This document shows, one piece after another, positions 1 to 5,831 of a stretch of 8,287 nt of DNA (position 1 is the first letter of the stretch; each line of letters starts with the position of its first letter). Origin of the DNA: Verrucomicrobiales bacterium (GTDB taxonomy: Bacteria > Verrucomicrobiota > Verrucomicrobiia > Verrucomicrobiales > V1-33). The DNA lies in the NCBI GenBank assembly GCA_023253495.1, contig JALRGF010000594.1, forward strand, positions 1 through 8,287, written 5' to 3'. The notes below the pieces were generated by a model. It searched no databases. It was not told the DNA's origin and saw only the letters and a program-made list of their open reading frames with translations. The position numbers and the translations under genes were made by a program.

Positions 1-1349
1 GCCTGTCTTCGCCAGTGGTGGCCGGCCGGTATCTGGTTCTGACCGGGGTGGAGAACGGACGGCTTGTCACCCTGGCCATTGCCCGCGACACCGGCACGGT
101 GGCGTGGCGCCGCGAAGCGCCGGAAGCCCCGCTCGAACGCGTGCATGAGACCAGCAGTCCGGCGGCCTCCACCCCGCTGGCGCTCGACGGCCGTCTGCAC
201 GTTTATTTCGGGTCGTTCGGGCTGCTCTGCTACGACTTTGACGGCACGCAGCTGTGGCGTCGCGCGCTGCCGACGCCCAAAAGCCTCTATGGCACGGCCA
301 CCTCTCCGGTGGCGTACCGGGACAGCGTGATTCTGGTCCTCGACACCGAGGAAAACCTTGAGGGCAGCACGCTCAGCCGTTCGGCCATCCTGGCGGTGGC
401 GGCGGCGACCGGCGAGACCCGCTGGGAATCGCCGCGGCCGCTGGTCCGCAGCGGCTGGTCCACACCGGCCCTCTGGTCGCATGATGGCCGTGACGAACTG
501 GTCGTGCTGGGCAGCGGGCGGGTGGCCGGCGTCGACCCCGTGAACGGCGAGGAGCGCTGGCACGCCACCGGCTTTTCGCGCGAAACCATTGCCCAGCCGG
601 TGGTCGGTGCCGGCCATGTCTTTGTGTCGTCGTCCCAGATCGGCGGCGGTGCGGATGAAACCATCGACCCGCAGCCGCTCTGGGAATCGGTCATGACATT
701 TGATGCAAGCGGCGACGGTCGCCTGCAGCGCGCGGAAATGACCGGCCCCTTCACCTTCCCGCTGCGGCCCGAACTGGCCCCCGGTCACCCCGGGTACGGC
801 ATTCCGCTGCCCTCGGATCCGGAGGCGCGCCGGCAGCGGCTTGACGGCATGTTTGCTTCCATTGACACCGATCAGGACGGGCATTGGACCCGCGAGGAAT
901 TTGCCACCGCCGTCGTCAACCGCCCCGGCAAGCCCCGGCTGATGGCCCTGCGGCCGGGGGGATCGGGGGACGTGACCGTTTCCCATGCCACCTGGGAATT
1001 GCACCGCCAGATCCCGGAAATCCCCACTCCCCTGTTCCTTGATGGACGGCTTTACCTCGTCCGCAACGGCGGGGTGCTCAGCAGCGTCAATGCCGCGGAC
1101 GGGACCGTGCTCTACACCGAACGCCTGGACGCCCCCGGCCAGTACAGCGCCTCCCCGGTCGCCGCCGACGGCCGCCTCTACCTGCTCTCCAACCGCGGCC
1201 TGCTGAGCGTCGTTACCGCCGGGGATTCGTTCACCCGCACGCACCAGCACGATCTGGGCGAAGCGGCCTACGTCACCCCGGCCATTGATCGCGACACCCT
1301 CTACGTCCGCACCGCCACCCACCTGCTCGCCTTCCGCCGCGCCCCGTGA
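1..1349 (+). CDS. PQQ-like beta-propeller protein with two EF-hands (5'-truncated by window edge)
   Basis: The reading frame is open from base 3 (residues LSSPVVAGRY) with no stop, so the true start lies upstream; the GTG at 15 sits in a conserved blade motif and is not the start. About 448 residues are visible. They carry repeated propeller strands with 'G-x-x-x-W' turns (TGTVAWRRE, DGTQLWRRA, TGETRWESP, NGEERWHA), typical of BamB/quinoprotein-dehydrogenase-like propellers. Counting from the GTG, two canonical calcium loops lie at residues 230-241 (DASGDGRLQRAE) and 284-295 (DTDQDGHWTREE), about 42 residues apart; the blades then resume. It is clearly paralogous to the minus-strand gene at 5832-7298: both have SSPV, TSSPxAxTP, SFGLLxxDxDG and WExPRP in the same order. 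The family is usually exported; the signal peptide would be off-window. No catalytic residues or PQQ ligands are evident, so enzymatic activity is not claimed. A structural, scaffold or calcium-dependent binding role is inference. Confidence 0.85.
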   Translation, partial: LSSPVVAGRYLVLTGVENGRLVTLAIARDTGTVAWRREAPEAPLERVHETSSPAASTPLALDGRLHVYFGSFGLLCYDFDGTQLWRRALPTPKSLYGTATSPVAYRDSVILVLDTEENLEGSTLSRSAILAVAAATGETRWESPRPLVRSGWSTPALWSHDGRDELVVLGSGRVAGVDPVNGEERWHATGFSRETIAQPVVGAGHVFVSSSQIGGGADETIDPQPLWESVMTFDASGDGRLQRAEMTGPFTFPLRPELAPGHPGYGIPLPSDPEARRQRLDGMFASIDTDQDGHWTREEFATAVVNRPGKPRLMALRPGGSGDVTVSHATWELHRQIPEIPTPLFLDGRLYLVRNGGVLSSVNAADGTVLYTERLDAPGQYSASPVAADGRLYLLSNRGLLSVVTAGDSFTRTHQHDLGEAAYVTPAIDRDTLYVRTATHLLAFRRAP

Positions 1350-1432
1350 CTCCCGGCTCCTGGTCCTCCCGGCCACGCCAAGCGCCGCGAAGCACCGCAA
1401 TCGCCGTTGCACCCGCGCCGGCGACCCGCTAA

Positions 1433-1765
1433 ATGCCGGTTCCCCGCATGAAAACCCGCCAGCTCGAGCGCCGGAAACGGCTGATCGCCATAGCCTGCTC
1501 CACTCTCGGGTGGATCGGCGCCGGCCTTTACTGGCTGGACGCCGTGCGCAGCGGCACCCTCCCGTGGCAGAGCGCCGGCGGCTATCCGGTCGACCTCGCC
1601 GGCCTGCTCCTGCTCCTCATCACGGTGGCCGGCGTGGTGGCTGCTTTGCCCGACGACCGCGAGGACGTCAACGAACGTCAGCTCTGGTCGCTCGTGCTCT
1701 GGTGCCTCGGACCGCTGCTGTTGCTCGGGTGGTTGTTTTTCTATCCGCTCGCGTGGTTCCGCTGA
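1433..1765 (+). CDS. Small three-helix membrane protein, function unknown
   Basis: This 110-residue protein has a basic N-terminus (MKTRQLERRKR) and three hydrophobic segments at about residues 17-35, 53-72 and 84-106. TM1 and TM2 are joined by a short loop with Trp and Gly, TM2 and TM3 by an acidic loop (DDREDVNER). The positive-inside rule predicts a cytoplasmic N-terminus and acidic loop, with the C-terminus outside. I do not recognise the family. The start is uncertain: ATG at 1433 gives MPVPRMKTRQ, while ATG at 1448 gives MKTRQLERRK; neither has a Shine-Dalgarno-like sequence. The hydrophobicity pattern and the ATG start support a real gene. It lies 83 nt after the propeller gene and 18 nt before the quinone reductase ATG, so it could be co-transcribed with the latter. 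Confidence 0.6.
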   Translation: MPVPRMKTRQLERRKRLIAIACSTLGWIGAGLYWLDAVRSGTLPWQSAGGYPVDLAGLLLLLITVAGVVAALPDDREDVNERQLWSLVLWCLGPLLLLGWLFFYPLAWFR

Positions 1766-1783
1766 TGTGGCAGAGTGCCTGCC

Positions 1784-2746
1784 ATGATGAAGGCGATCCG
1801 CGTCCATGAATTCGGAGGTCCGGAGGTTCTCCGCTTGGAGGAAATACCGGTCCCCTCACCCGGCCCGGGCGAAATCCTCCTCAAAGTGGAAGCCATCGGC
1901 GTCAATCCGGTTGAAACATACCAGCGCGGCGGCTCCAATCCCGCTCTTCCCCTCCCCTGGACCCCGGGCACCGACTGCGCCGGCACCGTCGAGGACGTCG
2001 GCCCCGGGGTGGAAGGATGGGAGCCTGGCGACCGCGCATACACCTCGTCGAGCATCAGCGGCACCTATGCCATGTGGACGGTGGCGCCGGCCGCCGCCAC
2101 CCACCGGCTGCCTGACCGCCTGAGCGCCGAACAGGGAGCCGCCATCGGCATTCCGTATGCGACCGCCTGGCGCGCCCTGGTCCAGCGCGCCGATGCCCGC
2201 GCCGGCGAAAGCGTGCTCATCCACGGGGCCAGCGGCGGTGTGGGTCTGGCCGCCGTGCAGATCGGCCGCGCGCTCGGCCTGCACGTCATCGCCACCGCCG
2301 GATCGCCGGCGGGAGCCGACCTCGTCCGCGCCGAGGGGGCCGACCACGTGCTTGACCACACCGCCGCCGGCTACCTCGACGCCGTGCCCGAGCTCACCGG
2401 CGGCGCCGGCCCGGCCATCATCCTCGAAATGCTCGCCAACCGGAACCTCGGCCACGACGCCCGCCTCGTCGCCAAACGCGGCCGCATCATCGTCATCGGC
2501 TGCCGCGGCCCGGTCGAAATCAACCCGCGCGACCTCATGGTGCGCGAGGCGGACGTGCGCGGACTGCTCCTCTTCAATGCCACCGCGGAGGAACTCGCCG
2601 CCGTGCACACCGGACTGGCCGAAGGCCTGGCCTCCGGCTCCCTCACCCCGGTCATCAGCCGCTCGTTCCCGCTCGCCGAAGCCGCTCACGCCCACACTGC
2701 CGTCCTCGCCCCCGGGGCCTCCGGCAAAATCGTGCTCCTCCCCTGA
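1784..2746 (+). CDS. Zeta-crystallin-type NADPH:quinone reductase (MDR superfamily)
   Basis: A full-length medium-chain dehydrogenase/reductase of 320 residues. It is predicted to be a soluble cytoplasmic enzyme transferring electrons from NADPH to quinones or other electrophilic carbonyl compounds. The N-terminal catalytic fold starts MKAIRVHEFGGPEVL and contains GVNPVETY. The usual GHE zinc-ligand site is replaced by PGTDCAG (about 61-67), as in the zinc-free quinone reductases. The Rossmann nucleotide-binding loop is HGASGGVGLAAVQIG (about 147-161). From memory, vertebrate zeta-crystallin shares several blocks: GVNPVETY, TSSSISG-like, GAAIGIPY, HGASGGVGLAA, EMLAN, EINPRD and a C-terminal GKIVLL-like end. 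E. coli QorA lacks most of these. The frame is also open from a GTG at 1775, but ATG 1784 (or the adjacent ATG 1787) gives the family's normal N-terminus. Physiological substrate is unknown. Confidence 0.93.
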   Translation: MMKAIRVHEFGGPEVLRLEEIPVPSPGPGEILLKVEAIGVNPVETYQRGGSNPALPLPWTPGTDCAGTVEDVGPGVEGWEPGDRAYTSSSISGTYAMWTVAPAAATHRLPDRLSAEQGAAIGIPYATAWRALVQRADARAGESVLIHGASGGVGLAAVQIGRALGLHVIATAGSPAGADLVRAEGADHVLDHTAAGYLDAVPELTGGAGPAIILEMLANRNLGHDARLVAKRGRIIVIGCRGPVEINPRDLMVREADVRGLLLFNATAEELAAVHTGLAEGLASGSLTPVISRSFPLAEAAHAHTAVLAPGASGKIVLLP

Positions 2747-2769
2747 GGTCGGCTGACGCCAGTCCGACC
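2747..2769 (+). terminator. Stem-loop directly after the quinone reductase stop, terminator-like
   Basis: GGTCGGCTG pairs with CAG-T-CCGACC around an ACGC loop: a 9-bp GC-rich stem with one bulged T, starting at the base after the TGA of the quinone reductase. No U-tract follows (the next bases are GCATCGGTATC), so it may work as a Rho-assisted terminator or 3'-end stabiliser and not as a classical intrinsic terminator. The pairing is seen directly; the function is inference. Confidence 0.35.
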
Positions 2770-2840
2770 GCATCGGTATCCGCCAACTGACACCGGCGCC
2801 GCCCCGCACCACCACCCTCGCCGTTCCGCTTCCCCGGCTT

Positions 2841-3410
2841 CTGACCCCGTCCCGCGCCATCCTCATCCGCCGGACCCGTCTCACCGAGACCAGCTTGATC
2901 GTGACCTGGTGTTCCGAGGAGCGCGGCCTGATCAAAACGGTCGCCAAGGGGGCCCTCCGCCCGAAAAGCCCGTTCTCCGGACGCCTCGACCTTTTCGTCA
3001 GCGCCGACCTCGCATTCACCGAAAGCCGGCGCTCCGACCTCCATTCCCTGCGCGAAGCCGCGGTGACCCACCACCGCCTCGGCCTGCGCGGGTCGTGGCG
3101 CCGCGTGCTCGCCGCCTCCTACTTCGTCCACCTCCTGGAACACGTCGCCGAACGCGACACCCCGGTCCCGGAATTGTTCGACCTGCTCGGGCGCGCCCTT
3201 GATTACCTCGACTCCCGGGATCCCGACCAGCGCGCCATCCTTCATTTTGAAAGCGAACTGGCCCGGACCCAGGGGATCCGGCCGGCCGGCGGCGGCGCCG
3301 CCATCCACGCCCTCCGGCACCATTTCCACGTCCCCGCCACCCAGCGGGACCACCTGCTCGAATCCCTGGTGACCCCCTCCGCCGGACCGTCCGCCGAAAC
3401 CGGTGGCTGA
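2841..3410 (+). CDS. recO: DNA repair protein RecO, short form, start codon non-canonical or unresolved
   Basis: RecO helps load RecA onto SSB-coated single-stranded DNA in the RecFOR pathway, in the cytoplasm. The N-terminal OB-fold is recognisable: RAILIRRTRLTETSLIV, then SEERGLIKTVAKGALRPKS, which follows E. coli RecO (RAFVLHSRPWSETSLML ... TEESGRVRLVAKGARSKRS) residue by residue. A helical part follows (AASYFVHLLEHVAERDTPVPELFDLL and HFESELARTQGI). The first canonical start in frame is TTG 2895, which would remove the first OB strand. The frame is open back to 2757 but contains no ATG, GTG or TTG. CTG at 2841 (MTPSRAILIRR) gives the expected N-terminus and is chosen here; no Shine-Dalgarno is visible. 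At about 189 residues it is shorter than the usual ~240, and it lacks the C-terminal CxxC zinc-finger region of many RecO proteins. The family call is firm; the start is not. Confidence 0.82.
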   Translation: MTPSRAILIRRTRLTETSLIVTWCSEERGLIKTVAKGALRPKSPFSGRLDLFVSADLAFTESRRSDLHSLREAAVTHHRLGLRGSWRRVLAASYFVHLLEHVAERDTPVPELFDLLGRALDYLDSRDPDQRAILHFESELARTQGIRPAGGGAAIHALRHHFHVPATQRDHLLESLVTPSAGPSAETGG

Positions 3411-3467
3411 CTTTTCTTGAACACGGGTGCATCCTCCGGCGTCCTACCCGTCGAATTCCACCGTACC

Positions 3468-4844
3468 ATGAAATCTCCGGTTCTCATCCACGGCCTCTGG
3501 CTCGTCCTCGCCGCCGGCGCTTTTGCGGTCGGCCGTTTCAGCGTCGGGTCCACTCAGCCCGTCACCGGCGCCACGACGGCCGCCCGCGTCGTCACCGCAC
3601 CACCCGCCCCCACCGCCGCCCGCTCGGCCGAATCCGCCGCCGCCGCCCGTGCCGCCGCGCTTTCGGAAGACCCGTCCGCCTGGGCCGCCCGTTTCCGGTC
3701 GGCCGACGGCACCATCTCCGCCGCCAGAATGCAGGAAGCCGTGCGCGAAGCCCTGCGTGAATCCGATCCGGTGAAATCGATGATGAATTTCTCCCAGCTC
3801 ATCAAGGAACTGAGCGTGGACAACGCCGAAGCCGCGTTCAAGACGGTGCGCGAAACTGTCGCCGGCTTCGAGTCCATGCGCTTCCTCCCGATGCTCACGT
3901 ACCAATGGGGCGCGCTCGACGGCACCAAGGCGCTCGACGCCATGAAGGAGCTCGGCGGCCGCGACGGCATGTTCAACAGCGCCGCCACCCTCGCCGGCTT
4001 CGCCAGCACCGACCCCGAGGCCGCCAAAAAATGGCTCGGCGAAAATGGCACCGCCGAAAACCGCTGGCTGCTCGACCGCGCCCTCGTCACCGGCCTGGCC
4101 CGCAGCGATTTCGATGCCGCTTCGGCCTATGTCATGAGCCTGGAAGAAGGAAACCGCGGTGCCTACGTCGAGGTGCTCGCCGAACAGAAAATCCGTGACG
4201 GCATCAGCTCGGCTGCCGAGTGGGCGCTCGGGCTGTCCGACCCGTCGATGAAGGCCAGCGCGCTCCAGCAGGTCGCCGACCAGTATACCCGCCAGGATCC
4301 GGCCGAGGCGGCCGCCTGGGTGAAAGAGCACGCCGGTGCCGATTACGCCAAGGATGCCGTCGGCACCGTGGCGCGGCAATACGCCGAAAAAGATCCGAAG
4401 GCCGCCGTGGCCTGGGCCGCCACCCTGCCGGCCGGCACCGCTCAGGCCGAAGCGTACGGCCGCGTCTACCGCGAATGGGGCCGATCCGACCCCACGGCCG
4501 CGAGCGAAACCCTCAATGCCATGCCCTCCGGTGCCGCCAAGGATGAATCGATCAGTTCGTTCTCGCGCAGCATCGCCCGCGAAAATCCCGAGGACGCCAT
4601 CACTTGGGCCACTGCCATTGGCAACGCCACTCAGCGCGAACAGGCCCAGGTGGAAGTCGTCCAGCGCTGGCGTATGACCGATGCCGATGCCGCCACCCAA
4701 TGGGCCGCCACCAACCTCTCGCCGGAAGCGCAGCAGAAAGCCTCCGAACAGCCGCGCTGGGATCGCGGCGGCGGCGGCGGTCCTCCCTTCGGTGGCGGGG
4801 GCGGGCTTCCCTTTGGCGGCGGCGGGCCTCCGGGACGCCGCTGA
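3468..4844 (+). CDS. Exported or membrane-anchored ~32-residue helical-repeat protein with Gly/Pro-rich tail
   Basis: A 458-residue protein from ATG 3468; the frame is open further 5' to a TTG at 3417, but only the ATG puts a signal-like sequence at the N-terminus. Residues 1-27 (MKSPVLIHGLWLVLAAGAFA...) form a signal peptide or single membrane anchor. An Ala/Pro/Thr-rich linker runs to about 65. About ten helical repeats with a mean period near 32 residues begin at roughly 118, 151, 182, 214, 246, 277, 309, 341, 373 and 405, with a core like D-P-x-A-A-x-x-W-x-x-x-L. The tail (433-458) is almost wholly Gly/Pro/Phe with a final RR. Such solenoids generally mediate protein binding, and similar repeat proteins are common in Verrucomicrobiota. 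I cannot assign a function. It begins 57 nt after recO, without an evident Shine-Dalgarno. The composition is very Ala-rich, but reading frame and repeat structure agree. Confidence 0.85.
   Translation: MKSPVLIHGLWLVLAAGAFAVGRFSVGSTQPVTGATTAARVVTAPPAPTAARSAESAAAARAAALSEDPSAWAARFRSADGTISAARMQEAVREALRESDPVKSMMNFSQLIKELSVDNAEAAFKTVRETVAGFESMRFLPMLTYQWGALDGTKALDAMKELGGRDGMFNSAATLAGFASTDPEAAKKWLGENGTAENRWLLDRALVTGLARSDFDAASAYVMSLEEGNRGAYVEVLAEQKIRDGISSAAEWALGLSDPSMKASALQQVADQYTRQDPAEAAAWVKEHAGADYAKDAVGTVARQYAEKDPKAAVAWAATLPAGTAQAEAYGRVYREWGRSDPTAASETLNAMPSGAAKDESISSFSRSIARENPEDAITWATAIGNATQREQAQVEVVQRWRMTDADAATQWAATNLSPEAQQKASEQPRWDRGGGGGPPFGGGGGLPFGGGGPPGRR
3819..4715 (+). repeat. Array of about ten ~32-residue helical repeats within the coding sequence
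   Basis: Repeat units begin with DNAEAAF, DGTKALDAM, DPEAAKKWL, DFDAASAYV, SSAAEWAL, DPAEAAAWV, DPKAAVAWA, DPTAASETL, NPEDAITWA and DADAATQWA. Start-to-start spacing is 31-33 residues throughout. Conservation is at protein level (D/N-P, paired Ala, Trp) and is degenerate in DNA, so this is an old, diverged solenoid and not a recent tandem duplication. Confidence 0.75.
4764..4841 (+). repeat. Gly/Pro/Phe-rich low-complexity C-terminal tail, about three degenerate units
   Basis: Codons for residues 433-458 of the helical-repeat protein encode three units of the form GGGG-x-PFGG, the last ending GGGPPGRR. The DNA has matching G-rich units about 21-24 bp long, so slippage could change copy number. 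The tail is predicted to be disordered. Confidence 0.6.
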
Positions 4845-4878
4845 TCGCCCGCACCTCCGCCCGGATTCCTCCGGTCAC

Positions 4879-4893
4879 ATCGGGTGACCCGAT
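4879..4893. promoter_or_regulatory. Perfect 15-bp palindrome just before the FNT channel start
   Basis: ATCGGGT-G-ACCCGAT is a perfect 7-bp inverted repeat about a single central base. It ends two bases before the ATG at 4896. It also overlaps a second possible hairpin (GGTCAC 4873-4878 with GTGACC 4884-4889). It could be an operator or a translation-modulating hairpin. One such repeat is roughly expected by chance in a window this size, so confidence is low; only its position argues for function. Confidence 0.25.
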
Positions 4894-4895
4894 CT

Positions 4896-5735
4896 ATGTT
4901 CGGCTTCGACTGTTATTCCCCCCGCGAGATCGCCGAACGCGTCGAGAACGTCGGTGTTGTCAAGGCCGGCCTTCCGCTGTTATCGACGCTGGCGCTTGGC
5001 GTGCTGGCAGGCGGTTTCATCGGGCTGGGCGCGATGTTTTTCACGCTGGTGGTGAGTGATCCCGGGCTTGGCTTCGCCCTCGGCCGGGTCCTTGGCGGCG
5101 TGGTCTTTTCGCTGGGATTGATTCTCGTGGTGATCGCGGGCGCGGAGTTGTTCACCGGCAACAACCTGCTCCTCATGGCCTGCGTCTCGCGCCGCATCTC
5201 GCCCACCACCCTCGCCCGCAACCTCACCCTGGTCTATGTCGCCAATTTTATCGGTGCCGCCGGCCTCGCCGCCCTGGTCTCCCTCTCCGGTCATGCCCGC
5301 ATGAACCACGGCGCCGTCGGGGAGGCCGCCGTCTCGCTGGCCGCCGCCAAATGCGCCCTGCCCTTCAGCGAGATCTTCTTCAAAGCCGTGCTCGGCAACC
5401 TGCTCGTCTGCCTGGCCGTCTGGATCTCCATGGCCGGCCGCACCGTCATCGACAAGGCGGTTGCCATCGTCTTCCCGGTCTCCGCCTTCGTCGCCTGCGG
5501 CTTCGAGCATTGCATCGCCAACATGTACCTCGTCCCGCTCGGCATCCTGCTCAAGGACGGCTATCCCGGCGCCAGCCCGCACCTCGCCTCCCTCGACTGG
5601 TCCGGACTCGCCCACAACCTGCTGCCCGCCACCCTGGGCAACCTCATCGGCGGCGCCGGCATGGTCGGTCTGGTGTACTGGGTCATCTACCGGCGCGGTG
5701 CGTGCCAGACCGCCGAGTCCGCGGGCCTCCCCTGA
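4896..5735 (+). CDS. Formate/nitrite transporter (FNT) family channel
   Basis: A 279-residue inner-membrane protein of the FocA/NirC/FdhC family, which forms pentamers that pass formate, nitrite or related small monovalent anions. The N-terminus is YSPREIAERVENVGVVKAGL, followed by six predicted membrane segments (roughly residues 27-52, 65-85, 108-128, 158-178, 187-201 and 243-265). The family hallmarks are present: AGAELFTGNN (about 81-90, with the conserved pore Thr), a FFKAVLGNLLVCLAVW segment, and GFEHCIANMYLVP (about 202-214), whose His corresponds to the central pore His of FocA. ATG 4896 is preferred; a GTG at 4884 would add four residues and lies inside a palindrome. No pfl, nir, fdh or cynS-like partner gene is in the window, so the substrate cannot be assigned. 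It is the last plus-strand gene before a 96-nt convergent gap. Confidence 0.93.
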   Translation: MFGFDCYSPREIAERVENVGVVKAGLPLLSTLALGVLAGGFIGLGAMFFTLVVSDPGLGFALGRVLGGVVFSLGLILVVIAGAELFTGNNLLLMACVSRRISPTTLARNLTLVYVANFIGAAGLAALVSLSGHARMNHGAVGEAAVSLAAAKCALPFSEIFFKAVLGNLLVCLAVWISMAGRTVIDKAVAIVFPVSAFVACGFEHCIANMYLVPLGILLKDGYPGASPHLASLDWSGLAHNLLPATLGNLIGGAGMVGLVYWVIYRRGACQTAESAGLP

Positions 5736-5831
5736 GTCGCCGCGCGCCGCCCACCGCTCCCGACCCATCGCACGCCCCCGCCACGCCGACAGCGTGTGCC
5801 CTTGACCACTCGGCCGTCGCCCGGCACCGCC
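5736..5831. other. Convergent intergenic gap, no gene seen
   Basis: Ninety-six bases separate the plus-strand FNT stop from the minus-strand propeller stop. The only pairing noted is CACGC/GCGTG at 5782-5796 with a 5-base loop and no T-run, too weak to call a bidirectional terminator. Confidence 0.5.

Noticed and set aside
15..17. GTG as the start of the left-edge propeller gene
   Set aside because: The frame is open upstream to the window edge, and the residues before it (LSSP) match a conserved blade motif in the paralogue (HSSPV).
1350..1432. Search for a small RNA or terminator after the left-edge propeller gene
   Set aside because: No stable stem with a T-run, promoter pair or conserved element is visible in these 83 bases.
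1856..3019. 387-codon open frame on the minus strand
   Set aside because: It overlaps the quinone reductase and recO on the opposite strand, both of which have strong family motifs; its own translation is Gly/Arg-rich without a domain.
3417..3422. TTGAAC as a -35 promoter element for the repeat gene
   Set aside because: No convincing -10 hexamer follows at 16-18 nt, so the promoter is not supported.
3423..3451. ACGGGT/ACCCGT inverted repeat after recO as a terminator
   Set aside because: A 6-bp stem with a 17-base loop and no T-run is within chance in this composition.
3444..4700. 418-codon open frame on the minus strand
   Set aside because: It is antisense to the helical-repeat gene, and its Gly/Ala/His-rich translation shows no recognisable domain. 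Long antisense frames are expected in GC-rich coding DNA.
5782..5796. CACGC/GCGTG hairpin as a bidirectional terminator between the convergent genes
   Set aside because: The stem is only 5 bp and no T-run lies on either side.
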